A DNA stretch of 36,419 nt from Acidimicrobiaceae bacterium (GCA_009843735.1 VYCW01000107.1:1-36419); one strand, 5' to 3'. Positions 8,004 to 15,866 are shown, counted from the stretch's first letter. Translations and numbers: made by a program. Notes: a model not told the origin generated them from the sequence alone.

Positions 8004-9589
8004 AGCACCCCGGTCTCGGCCAGGTTCTCGAACACGTAGCCAGCGCTGGGCAGCTCGTCCTCCAGGGCCCGCTTGAAGGCGGTGTCGACCTCTTCACGGG
8101 CCGCGGCTCGGGCCGCCTCGACCGCGCCGGCGTCCATCGTTCCCCGCTGGATCAGGATCGCCTCGTAGCGGCTGATCGGATCCCTGCCCTTCCACTCCTC
8201 GACCAGGCCGTCGTCGATGTAGGTGAGGGGGTCGGCGTCGAAGTGGCCGGCGATGCGGCAGGTGACCAACTCCAGCAACACCGGTCCGTTGCCGCTGCGG
8301 GCCGCCTCGACGGCTTCGAGGGCCTCGCCGTAGACGAGCTCCACGTCGTTGCCGTCGACGCACTCGTTGGGGATCCCGTAGTAGCCGGCCCGGCTCCCGA
8401 CGCCCTCGGCGTCCGGGGGGAAGTGGACATCGTGGTAGCTGAACTCCACGACCTGGTTGTTGGCCACGATGATCACTAGCGGGAGGCCCCAGATGGCGGC
8501 CATGTTCATCGTGGCGTGGGAGTCCGGGGTGTTGAAGGCGCCCTCGCCCACATGGACCATTACCACCCGAGCCTGGCCGCGCATCTTGACCGCCTGGGCC
8601 GATCCGGCTGCCATCGTGAGGTTGGCGCCCAGGACGCCCGACACCCCGTGAGTGTTGTGCTCCCGGTCGCCGAGGTGTATGCCGCCGACGCCGCGGTTGA
8701 TGCCCGTCTGCCGCCCCATCAGTTCGGCCACGAGGGCGTTCATGTCGGTGCCCCGGCCGAGGTAGTCGCCGAACCCCCGGAATGTCGGGTAGAGGATGTC
8801 GTCTGGCTCGAGCGCGGCGGTGATGCCGGCCGAGATCGCCTCCTGGCCGGTGGCGGGGTGGGACATGCTCTCGCACCGGCCCCGCCTGATGAGCCTCATG
8901 TGCCCCTCGTCCAGGGCGCGGGCCCGCAGCATTTCGCGATGGAGGGTTCTCTGCAGGCCGGGGTCGTTGCTTGCGGGCAGGCGCTCTGGGCGTGGTCGGG
9001 ACTCCGGTCGGCTCATGGGCTCGGGCGCTTCGTCGACGGTTGGGAGCGAGTCCGGGGCTGGGGCGGGGCCTGCCGCCGCGCCGGCCAGGGCTTGCTCGAC
9101 GTCTGCCTTCGTGACCCGCCCCTTCGGGCCGGTCGCGTCCACATCCGACAGATCGATGCCGTGTTGCTCCGCAAGCCTCTGGGCCGCGGGGGTGGCGACA
9201 ACCCGCTGCGAGCCGTCGAGCATCACGACCCGCTCTTTGGACACGGCATCCGGCTCCGCGGCGACGGCGGTGCTCACGGTCGCAGGTACCCGCGCTGGCG
9301 CCGCCGAGCCGGCGGATCCGGGTGCAGTGCCGCGGGCGTCTCTGGCCGCCTCCGCGCTCTCGGCGATGACGGCGATCAGCTCGCCCGGTACTGCCTCGCC
9401 GCCCTCGTCGAGGCGGATGTCTATGAAGCCGTCGCAGACCGCCTCCACCTCGACCACGGTCTTCTCGCTCTCGACCATGGCGATGACCTGGTCCTCGACG
9501 ACCGCGTCCCCCGACGTCACCAGCCATTCCTGAAGGACCATCTCGCTGGTCGACATGCCCACCTTGGGCATGAGTACCTCTGCGCTCAT
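8000..9589 (-). CDS. Lipoyl domain - E3-binding domain - E1 alpha fusion (2-oxoacid dehydrogenase component)
   Basis: 529 residues with three modules. Residues 1-80 are a lipoyl domain (MPKVGMSTSEM; lipoyl lysine K43 in VESEKTV). Residues 131-168 are a peripheral subunit-binding domain (ATPAAQRLAEQHGIDLSDV, then TGPKGRVTKADV). Residues 212-529 are E1-alpha. Pro/Ala-rich linkers separate them. The E2 acyltransferase domain is absent, so this is not a normal E2. In E1-alpha the thiamine motif reads VGEGAFN (348-353) instead of GDG, though NN at 377-378 is in place; the family's YRxHG reads TFRGFG (269-274), so a His is missing. HTHG, GNDVELVYGEAL and AGHFDADPLTYID are recognisable. The protein probably carries its own lipoyl arm and docks E3. 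No E2 core or E3 is in the window. It starts 4 bases after the SDR stop. Confidence 0.9.
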   Translation of the reverse strand: MSAEVLMPKVGMSTSEMVLQEWLVTSGDAVVEDQVIAMVESEKTVVEVEAVCDGFIDIRLDEGGEAVPGELIAVIAESAEAARDARGTAPGSAGSAAPARVPATVSTAVAAEPDAVSKERVVMLDGSQRVVATPAAQRLAEQHGIDLSDVDATGPKGRVTKADVEQALAGAAAGPAPAPDSLPTVDEAPEPMSRPESRPRPERLPASNDPGLQRTLHREMLRARALDEGHMRLIRRGRCESMSHPATGQEAISAGITAALEPDDILYPTFRGFGDYLGRGTDMNALVAELMGRQTGINRGVGGIHLGDREHNTHGVSGVLGANLTMAAGSAQAVKMRGQARVVMVHVGEGAFNTPDSHATMNMAAIWGLPLVIIVANNQVVEFSYHDVHFPPDAEGVGSRAGYYGIPNECVDGNDVELVYGEALEAVEAARSGNGPVLLELVTCRIAGHFDADPLTYIDDGLVEEWKGRDPISRYEAILIQRGTMDAGAVEAARAAAREEVDTAFKRALEDELPSAGYVFENLAETGVL

Positions 9590-9593
9590 GGGG

Positions 9594-10364
9594 TCACTCG
9601 CCGGCCGACAACAGCATCTCGCACAGGCCGACCGACAGGCCCGCCAGCATTCCGCCGTCGAGCACCAGGGAGCTGCCGCTGATGTAGCGGCAGTCGTCGG
9701 AGGCCAGGAAGTGGATCGTGGCGGCCACTTCGTCCATCTCGCAGACCCGCCGCAGCGGGGTCAGGCTGTTGAAGGCGGCCACCTCCGCTTCAGAGTCGGT
9801 CTCGTCAGCGAGGGTCTCGGTGGCCACCGTGCCCGGCGCGACGGACACCACCCGGATGCCGCGGTCGCCGAGTTCGATGGCCGCGGTGCGGGTGACCGCG
9901 TCCACCGCCGCCTTGGATGCGCTGTAGGGGCCGTACTCGGGCACCGAGATGTGGGCCGCCAGGGAGGACACGTTGATGATCACGCCTCCGTCGTTCATGA
10001 CCGGCGCGCCGTGCTTGATGCAGTAGACCGTGCCCAACACGTTGACCTCGTGGTCACGGCGGAAGGCCTCGGTGTCGCCCGTCTCGATGGGGCAGTCGAA
10101 GTCCCAGACGCCTGCGTTGTTGACCAGGACGTCGAGGGGTCCTAGCCGGTCGCGTACCTGGCTCATAAGGGTCCGGACCTGCTCCTCGTCGCTGACATCG
10201 GCCCGGATGAATGTGGCTCCGAGCCGGCTGGCCAGTTCGGAGTGGTCCGAGCGGTTGCAGAAGGCGACGGCGGCCCCGGCGGCCAGCATGCGCTTGACGG
10301 TGGCGAGTCCGATCCCGCTGCCGCCGCCGGTGACCAGCACCACCTTGTCGTTGACTGAGAACAT
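9594..10364 (-). CDS. SDR family NAD(P)-dependent oxidoreductase
   Basis: A 256-residue classical SDR with TGGGSGIG, NNAG, the asparagine of HEVNVLG, INVSSLA, YSASK and SGSSLVLDGG. The start is the ATG at 10364 (MFSVNDKVVLVTGG), with AGGGA just before it. A longer in-frame extension would run into the tetR gene and has no SDR-like sequence. It lies between tetR (50-base gap) and the lipoyl-E1-alpha fusion (4-base gap), so it belongs to the TetR-led operon. A plausible role is making or consuming the 2-keto substrate of the E1 enzyme; that is inference. The N-terminus (MFS-) and glycine motif resemble the SDR at 15867-16661. Confidence 0.93.
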   Translation of the reverse strand: MFSVNDKVVLVTGGGSGIGLATVKRMLAAGAAVAFCNRSDHSELASRLGATFIRADVSDEEQVRTLMSQVRDRLGPLDVLVNNAGVWDFDCPIETGDTEAFRRDHEVNVLGTVYCIKHGAPVMNDGGVIINVSSLAAHISVPEYGPYSASKAAVDAVTRTAAIELGDRGIRVVSVAPGTVATETLADETDSEAEVAAFNSLTPLRRVCEMDEVAATIHFLASDDCRYISGSSLVLDGGMLAGLSVGLCEMLLSAGE

Positions 10365-10414
10365 TGCATCCCTGCTTTCTGAGCGATCAGGACCGGAACC
10401 CGAAGGCCGGCCAC

Positions 10415-11008
10415 CTAGGTCCCCACACCCTGCAAGAAGAGGTCGACGGCCAGTTCGGGAATGTCGTCCAGTTGGAGGGTGGACTCGGGCATCCAACGCT
10501 CGAAGATCAGGCCGCTGATCAGGCTGCGCAGGACGCGGGTCAACTCGGAGGCCGACCGGTCGGCGCGGATCTCTCCCGTCTCCTGACCTCTCCCGATGAC
10601 GACCTCGAGCGCTTGGTCGGAGGGGTCGACGGCCGGCAGGAGGGCCGCCACCTCGTCACGGTTCGGCCTGAGGGTCTCCCGGTACATGACTCGGGCGAAC
10701 TCCTCGATCTCGGCCGACACCTCGAGGTCCGTTCGCACTATCACCAGCAGTTGCTCGCGGATGGGCGCATTGGTAGGGAGCGGTTCGAGCGTCTCTACGA
10801 TGCCTGCGAACCAGGCCGCCACCGCCTCGCGGAAGACCTCGTGCTTCGATTCGAAGTAGTTGTAGATGGTGCCCTTGCCGAGGCCCGCGGCCAGGGAGAT
10901 GTCGTCGACCCGGGCTCCGTCGAAGCCCTTGGCTGCAAACTCGGCGGTGGCCGCTTCGAGCAGCCTGCGCCGATGCTCGGCTCTGGTCGCCTCAGTCACA
11001 CGGGGCAC
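10415..11008 (-). CDS. TetR/AcrR family transcriptional regulator
   Basis: A 197-residue regulator. The N-terminal helix-turn-helix covers about residues 10-55 (RRRLLEAATAEFAAKGFDGA, then DDISLAAGLGKGTIYNYFESK). The rest is the helical ligand-binding and dimerisation domain. Such proteins repress by binding palindromes as dimers and let go when a small molecule binds. The GTG start at 11008 lies only 6 bases after a CATAAT -10 box, so the mRNA is probably leaderless. A 24-base palindrome at 11014-11037 covers the promoter and is repeated at 6913-6938 before the Rieske operon. This indicates self-control plus control of that operon. It is the first gene of the operon tetR, SDR, lipoyl-E1-alpha, E1-beta. 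The inducer is unknown. Confidence 0.93.
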   Translation of the reverse strand: MPRVTEATRAEHRRRLLEAATAEFAAKGFDGARVDDISLAAGLGKGTIYNYFESKHEVFREAVAAWFAGIVETLEPLPTNAPIREQLLVIVRTDLEVSAEIEEFARVMYRETLRPNRDEVAALLPAVDPSDQALEVVIGRGQETGEIRADRSASELTRVLRSLISGLIFERWMPESTLQLDDIPELAVDLFLQGVGT

Positions 11009-11013
11009 GCCAG

Positions 11014-11037
11014 TATTATGGGTGACGGCCCACTATA
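11014..11037. promoter_or_regulatory. Palindromic operator B before tetR
   Basis: A 24-base imperfect inverted repeat: left half TATTATGGGT, and right half reading TATAGTGGGC on the other strand, with 6 bases between GGG and CCC. Combined with operator A at 6913-6938 the half-site is TAWWRTGGGY with identical spacing. It covers the spacer and most of the -10 box of the tetR promoter, the classic place for autorepression. Confidence 0.75.
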
Positions 11038-11043
11038 AGTCAA
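11015..11043 (-). promoter_or_regulatory. tetR promoter, probably leaderless
   Basis: On the minus strand TTGACT (11043-11038) and CATAAT (11020-11015) are separated by exactly 17 bases, close to the sigma-70-type consensus. The -10 box is 6 bases from the GTG start, so transcription would begin at or next to the start codon. No Shine-Dalgarno sequence is present. Confidence 0.7.
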
Positions 11044-11089
11044 TCGTATTCGGGCCGCGCTCGGCCGGTCTTGAGGCTTGCCGTCTTGC

Positions 11090-12049
11090 TCAGCCGGCGG
11101 CCCGGCTCTCAGCCAGCAGGCAGAGGATCTCGTACATGAGGGTGGCCCCCACCAGCGCCGTGTTGCCGGACGGGTCGAAGGGCGGGGCCACCTCCACCAC
11201 GTCGCCGCCGATCAGGTTCAGGTGCCGGAAGCAGCGCAGCAGCGACAGGGCCTCGCGGGTGGTGATGCCGCCCACCTCGGGGGTGCCGGTGCCGGGCGCG
11301 TAGACCGGGTCCAAGCCGTCCACGTCGAAGCTGATGTAGGTGGGGCCGTCCCCCACAATGCGTTTAGCCTCCTCGGCGACGGCCTGCACGCCCAGTTCCT
11401 CGAACTCCTCGATGAACATGACCCGCATGCCCACGTTCTGGGAGAACTCCCAGCCGTCGCCCCAGTTCTGGGCGCCCCGGATGCCGATCTGGATGCAGCG
11501 GGCCGGATCGACCAGACCGTCCTCGGTCGCCAGGCGGAACGGCGCGCCGTGGTGGAACTTCTCGCCCCGGAACGGCCCCCAGGTGTCGGTGTGGGCGTCG
11601 ATGTGGATCATCCCGATCGGGGCTTCGGGGCTGGCCAGGGCCCTGAAGATCGGGTAGGTGATCGAGTGGTCGCCGCCCGCGGCCAGCGGCAGCGCCCCGG
11701 CCTCCACGATGCGCCGGGTGAACGCTTCTATGTCGGCGGTGGCCGCCGCGTTGTCGAACACCCGGGAGAAGCGCACATCGCCCACGTCGGCCACCCGGGC
11801 CAGATCGAAGGGGTTGACCCCGGTGGCGTGGTTGATGGCCCGCATCAGCGACGACTGGTTGCGGATCTCCCGCGGCCCGTGGCGGGCGCCGGGCCGGTTG
11901 GTCACCCCGCCGTCGAAGGGCACCCCGAACATGGCGATGTCCACACCATCCAGGTCAGGCGTGTAGGGGGCCCGCATGAAAGTGGCGATCTCGGAGTAGC
12001 GGGGCTCGTAGAGAGGATCGTCCCCGACCTCGATGCCCCGCGTCGCCAT
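11090..12049 (-). CDS. Ureohydrolase of the guanidinopropionase/guanidinobutyrase (agmatinase) family
   Basis: A 319-residue enzyme of the arginase/agmatinase superfamily, which releases urea from a guanidino group. The two-manganese ligands are present: H128 (GGDHS), D151, H153 and D155 (DAHTD), D242 and D244 (SFDVDGLDP). The blocks DGGVTNRPGARHGPREIRN, THRDALS-like GITTREALSLL and the ending LVGATLMYEILCLLAES resemble Pseudomonas guanidinopropionase (GpuA) and guanidinobutyrase more than agmatinase. A 4-carbon or 3-carbon guanidino acid is thus a likelier substrate than agmatine, though this is not proven. It starts 10 bases after the C45-type gene and ends the operon that begins with the FMO at 15813. 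The chosen ATG has no strong Shine-Dalgarno sequence; coupling is likely. Confidence 0.92.
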   Translation of the reverse strand: MATRGIEVGDDPLYEPRYSEIATFMRAPYTPDLDGVDIAMFGVPFDGGVTNRPGARHGPREIRNQSSLMRAINHATGVNPFDLARVADVGDVRFSRVFDNAAATADIEAFTRRIVEAGALPLAAGGDHSITYPIFRALASPEAPIGMIHIDAHTDTWGPFRGEKFHHGAPFRLATEDGLVDPARCIQIGIRGAQNWGDGWEFSQNVGMRVMFIEEFEELGVQAVAEEAKRIVGDGPTYISFDVDGLDPVYAPGTGTPEVGGITTREALSLLRCFRHLNLIGGDVVEVAPPFDPSGNTALVGATLMYEILCLLAESRAAG

Positions 12050-12059
12050 GGTCTGAAGG

Positions 12060-13121
12060 CTAGGTCGCCGCCTCTACCTGGGTCTGCATCCGGTAGGTGA
12101 CAAGCTTGTCGGTGTCGAGGGGACCGGGGGCGTAGTGGCAGACTGGCTCGTCGCCCAGTTCGAAGATCATCGTGCCGACACTCATCTGGGACCCGCTGCC
12201 CGCCCTGCTCTGGCAGACCGGCCCGGCGGCGTACATGGCCGCCAGTTCTTGGAGGGTCGAGTCGGGTCGCACGCTCTGGTCGAGCTGGCGCAGCCGTGCT
12301 ACCGAGTGATCGAAGCGCACGTAGGGGTGAAGAGCGTCCTGTACCAGGGCGTGGTTGGTGTGCAGCGCCCGGTCGCCGTCAGCCGACACCGCCAGCGCCG
12401 TTGAGGAGACCTCCACCGCGACGGAACGGTCGCGGGAGCCGATCACGAAGCTGTTGCCGCTGGCTACGGGAACCCGTCCCAGCAGGGCCAGTGCCTCGTC
12501 CACCGTGGCGCAGCGCAGCAGGGCCGGGACTAGCAGTCCCGAACCGACCCCTGCGGGGCTGTGGGGAAGCTGGCTCAGCGTGGTGATGCCCACCGCCAGC
12601 CCGGCGCTGTTGACCCCGTTGAGCGCCAGCAGGCCCGCCAGAGACGGCACCAGGATCTCTAGCCGGGACGCGTCCAGGTAGCGCAGCATCACCTGGGTAC
12701 CGTCGCAGTGGCGGTCCAGGTCCTGGGTCTGGGCGACGATGCCCTGGCCCCGGTGGTTGACGGCCAGCGCGCTGCAGCGCTCGCGGCCGTCGGCGGCAGG
12801 ATCGGAGTCCCGGGCCTGAAGCTCGTCGAGATACCACCAGCACTCGTCGATGAGCTGCCACGCGAACATCGTCTGGAAGTCCTGGCCGGCCCCTTCGGCG
12901 ATGCCGGCCACCTCCGCCATGAGATCGGGGACATGGGCCTCACCAGCGGCCCGCAGCCCGGTTCGTTCCGATACCTCGCCCACGAACGTCATCGGATCGA
13001 CGCTTGGAGCCAGATGCTCGTACCAGGCGTCGATCGCGTCAGAGATCCGGGCGCGCAGCTCCTCGCCGTGCTGCCGGCCCCGGTCCTGCGGCGGACCGGT
13101 GAGGGTGAGTTCGGGAATCAT
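12060..13121 (-). CDS. C45 family (acyl-CoA:6-aminopenicillanate acyltransferase-like) Ntn hydrolase
   Basis: A 353-residue protein like the autocatalytic Ntn-hydrolases of family C45. The N-terminal segment PPQDRGRQHGEELRARI matches the start of the acyltransferase pro-domain. Cys116 in ERCSALAVN is the probable self-cleavage site and nucleophile (DGCT in the fungal enzyme). The following GQGIVAQTQDLD is the usual DxD-type block. The family hydrolyses or transfers amide-bound acyl groups. The ATG at 13121 overlaps the P450 stop as ATGA, which sets the start against a longer frame from upstream. It lies between the P450 and the ureohydrolase, so it may split an N-acyl or amide bond in a guanidino compound; that is inference. 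Confidence 0.85.
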   Translation of the reverse strand: MIPELTLTGPPQDRGRQHGEELRARISDAIDAWYEHLAPSVDPMTFVGEVSERTGLRAAGEAHVPDLMAEVAGIAEGAGQDFQTMFAWQLIDECWWYLDELQARDSDPAADGRERCSALAVNHRGQGIVAQTQDLDRHCDGTQVMLRYLDASRLEILVPSLAGLLALNGVNSAGLAVGITTLSQLPHSPAGVGSGLLVPALLRCATVDEALALLGRVPVASGNSFVIGSRDRSVAVEVSSTALAVSADGDRALHTNHALVQDALHPYVRFDHSVARLRQLDQSVRPDSTLQELAAMYAAGPVCQSRAGSGSQMSVGTMIFELGDEPVCHYAPGPLDTDKLVTYRMQTQVEAAT

Positions 13122-14353
13122 CGCAGGGCCAGCCGACACGGCAGGGGTCGGTCGGGAGCGAACGAAAGTGCGAACTCGCGGCCCCAAGGCGGCTCAGGGT
13201 CGAGCATCTCGTGTTGGAAGCGGTCCAGGAAGCGGCCTACCGCCTCGGTCGCCTCCAGCAGGGCGAAGTGGCTGCCCACACAGAACTTGGGCCCGGTGAG
13301 AAACGGGAAGTAGGCCCGGCGCTCGAGACGCAGCGGGCTGTGATCGGTCCAACGATGGGGCAGGAACTCCGAGGGCCGCTCGAAGTAGCGGCTGCTCCGC
13401 AGAAGCACGTACTCGGGGATCAGGATCTCCCACCCGGCCGGCACCACGACGGGGCCGAGGTCGAGATCGGCGACCACGGCCCTGTTGGTCACGTGCACGG
13501 GCGGGTAGAGCCTCAGCGTCTCGTCCACGATGTGGCGGGGTGGGGCGTCGCGGGTGTGCTGGTTCCGGCCCACCAGGTCCAGTGCGAACGAGACGGTGTT
13601 GGTGACGGTCTCGTGCCCGGCCAGGATCAGAGTGACGGCCTCGTCTCTTATCCCGGTGGCGTCCAGCGCCGAGTGGGGTTCCGACGACGCATCGATCAGG
13701 ACACCGATCATGTCGTCGCCGGGGTGTTCCGGGTCTCTGGCGTCCACCACGGCGGCTATCAGGCTGTGCAGGGCCGCAATGGCGGCCTGGAACGTCTCGG
13801 GCTCGTTGTCGAGGTCGGCGTTGGCCGGATCGGCCTCGGCCCAGGCGTGGATCTCCTCGACGGCGGTGTCGATGATCGCGGCGGCGTCGTCGTCGAGGTC
13901 GGTGCTGAATAGCAGATCGGCCACCACTCGCAGCGTCATCCGTCGCACCGCCGTGTGGAGGTCGAACTCGGAGCCCGTCGGCCAGGCGTCCAGCTCGGAG
14001 GTGATGATGGCGACCATGCGCTCATGGAACCGGCTCACGGCTCGGGCTCCCAAAGGCTTCACGATCCGCCGGCGACGGGGATGCCAGGTGGCCCAGTCGT
14101 AGTTGGTGAGGAGGCCCGAGCCGGTGGCGTGGCTCAGGCGCTGCAGCAATGCAGCCATTCCGATGTGCTGGAGCTTGTCGCCGAGGATGCGGTAGATGGC
14201 GTCGAGGTCGTAGACCACCGCCGTTCGGATCTCACCCAGATCGATGGCGACGAATTCGCCGTGTTGTTGGAGATTGACTAGGTACGGGTACATGCCAGCG
14301 GTGATGGCTTCCAACTGGTCGCCGTCCGGTCCCGGCGGCACTGGCTTCAGCAT
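13118..14353 (-). CDS. Cytochrome P450
   Basis: A 411-residue soluble bacterial P450. Seen in order: the C-helix WxxxR region (WATWHPRRRR), the I-helix oxygen-activation motif AGHET (245-249), ExxR in DETLR (E278, R281), the PERF-like ERPSEFLPHRW and the heme loop FLTGPKFCVG with axial Cys358. The stretch between I-helix and ExxR is short, about 6 residues less than in P450cam by eye. The reaction is O2-dependent hydroxylation or a related oxidation; a redox partner is not in the window. GGAGGA lies 4 bases before ATG 14353, which also overlaps the FMO stop by 7 bases. Together with the FMO it makes a two-oxygenase step in this operon. Confidence 0.93.
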   Translation of the reverse strand: MLKPVPPGPDGDQLEAITAGMYPYLVNLQQHGEFVAIDLGEIRTAVVYDLDAIYRILGDKLQHIGMAALLQRLSHATGSGLLTNYDWATWHPRRRRIVKPLGARAVSRFHERMVAIITSELDAWPTGSEFDLHTAVRRMTLRVVADLLFSTDLDDDAAAIIDTAVEEIHAWAEADPANADLDNEPETFQAAIAALHSLIAAVVDARDPEHPGDDMIGVLIDASSEPHSALDATGIRDEAVTLILAGHETVTNTVSFALDLVGRNQHTRDAPPRHIVDETLRLYPPVHVTNRAVVADLDLGPVVVPAGWEILIPEYVLLRSSRYFERPSEFLPHRWTDHSPLRLERRAYFPFLTGPKFCVGSHFALLEATEAVGRFLDRFQHEMLDPEPPWGREFALSFAPDRPLPCRLALR

Positions 14354-15813
14354 TGCTCCTCCGACTGTCTCGCGATGAGGTCCTGTGGCTGGTAGGGGAT
14401 CGGGGTCAGCGAGCCGTGCGAGGGCATCGACAGAGGACGCGGGTTGCCGAGCCATTCGTCGATGTCGATCTGTTCCGGCGGCTTGTAATCGGCGGGGTGG
14501 GCCAGCGGCTTGTACCCCAACTCGGTGGCCAGCGCGTCTGCGTATCGGTCGAGGGCGGCCGCGTTCACGTAGTTGAGATGACCGGGCTTCTGGTAGTAGC
14601 TGTACCCGCCGCTCAGGTCGGGCTCCGGCCCCTCGACGATGCTACGCATCCGCTGCCAGCGCTCCGGGTCCTGGTCCTGGTCGCGAATGTGGTTGGCGAT
14701 CAGGTCAGCCGTGGCTGCGAGCGCCCAGTAGCCGCCGGCAGCCAGGTTGGCCGGGCCCAGCACCATCATCTGCGGGTGGCGCCGGTGGAACGTCCAGATG
14801 AACAGGTCGTTGTCGGCATCGTTGCTGGAGATCCTGCAGTCCTCGTCGGCAACGAACGGCACCCGGTCGTAGTAACCGGTGGCCCAGATGATCAGATCGA
14901 GCTCCTCGGCAGCGCCGTCGACGAAGCGGACGGTGGTGTCGTCGAAGCGCTCGATCTCGGGCCGGGCCACCAGGTCGCCGTGGGACAGGTGGTGCAGTAT
15001 CTGGTCGTTGAGTATGGGATGGTGGGCCAGCGGTGGGTGGTCGGGGGTGCCGAAGCCGACACGGCCCACATCGCCCACGTGGATCTCCAGGAACCGGCGC
15101 AGCCGCTGCTGATTCGACACTGAGTTGATGGCGAAGCAGTCGAGGGGGATGCCCCCGATCAGCTTCGGGAAGAACCAGTAGGCCCGCCTGGTGGAGATCA
15201 CGGCCCGCTCGGCTGCGATCGCCGCGTCCACTGCGATGTCCACCGCGGAGTTGCCGGCGCCAACGACCATCACTCTCTTGCCTTGGAATTCCCGGGTCGA
15301 CTTGTAGGTCTGGCTGTGGCGGGCCTCGCCGCGGAACGTCCCCGGATAGGTCGGCACGTTCGGCACCCTCTGGAAGCCGGGACACGCCACCAGGCCCCGG
15401 TAGCGGCGAACCTCGCCGGTGGACAGCGTGACCTCCCAGCACTCCCCGTCGCCGGAATCGACCGGTACTGCCCCGGTTACCCGCGTGTCGAAGGTGTAGT
15501 GGCGGGCCAGGCCGTGATGGGCGGCCCAGCCGTGGATGTAGTCGCGGATCTCCCACCAGCGTGGGTACACGGGGTAGTGGTCAGGCATCGGCAGGTCGGC
15601 CCAACCCGATCGGGCCGCCGACGAGATGAAGTGGGCCGACTCGTACATGCCGCTGCCGGGGTTGTCCATGTTCCACATCCCGCCGACCGCGGACCCCGCC
15701 TCGACGCCCTCGAAGGCCACACCGGCCCGCCGCAGTGCAAGCGACACCGACAGGCCCGACGGCCCTGCCCCCACGACCAGCCACCGGTCGGTGCGGTCGT
15801 CGGGCTTCCTCAC
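14347..15813 (-). CDS. Flavin-containing monooxygenase (FMO-like, NAD(P)H and FAD dependent)
   Basis: A 488-residue class B flavoprotein monooxygenase. It has the FAD motif GAGPSG (15-20), the FMO fingerprint FRGEARHSQTYK (160-171), the NADPH motif GAGNSA (185-190) and the late LIIWATGY. The fingerprint ends in YK, as in FMOs that oxygenate soft N and S atoms, rather than the WP/WD of Baeyer-Villiger enzymes. The GTG at 15813 has no good Shine-Dalgarno sequence; a TACGGT -10-like box lies about 8 bases upstream, so the mRNA may be nearly leaderless. It is the first gene of the FMO, P450, C45, ureohydrolase operon and is divergent from the SDR at 15867. An imperfect palindrome lies between them. 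Confidence 0.92.
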   Translation of the reverse strand: MRKPDDRTDRWLVVGAGPSGLSVSLALRRAGVAFEGVEAGSAVGGMWNMDNPGSGMYESAHFISSAARSGWADLPMPDHYPVYPRWWEIRDYIHGWAAHHGLARHYTFDTRVTGAVPVDSGDGECWEVTLSTGEVRRYRGLVACPGFQRVPNVPTYPGTFRGEARHSQTYKSTREFQGKRVMVVGAGNSAVDIAVDAAIAAERAVISTRRAYWFFPKLIGGIPLDCFAINSVSNQQRLRRFLEIHVGDVGRVGFGTPDHPPLAHHPILNDQILHHLSHGDLVARPEIERFDDTTVRFVDGAAEELDLIIWATGYYDRVPFVADEDCRISSNDADNDLFIWTFHRRHPQMMVLGPANLAAGGYWALAATADLIANHIRDQDQDPERWQRMRSIVEGPEPDLSGGYSYYQKPGHLNYVNAAALDRYADALATELGYKPLAHPADYKPPEQIDIDEWLGNPRPLSMPSHGSLTPIPYQPQDLIARQSEEQC

Positions 15814-15820
15814 GGCGCCA

Positions 15821-15836
15821 CACCGTAGCTATGGTG
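15821..15836. promoter_or_regulatory. Imperfect palindrome in the divergent promoter region
   Basis: CACCGTAGCTATGGTG is a 16-base inverted repeat with 7 of 8 pairs matching, centred on TAGCTA, in the 53 bases between the divergent FMO and SDR starts. It could be a shared operator, or -10 elements facing both ways. No regulator gene adjoins it. Confidence 0.4.
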
Positions 15837-15866
15837 CCGTCTCGTGCCGCTACTGAGGGTTGCGCA

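Noticed and set aside
8094-9527. Long Arg/Gly-rich open frame overlapping the lipoyl-E1-alpha gene, and similar frames such as 59-934 and 8516-9682
   Set aside because: The products are low-complexity Arg, Gly and Pro strings, shadows of real genes in other frames.
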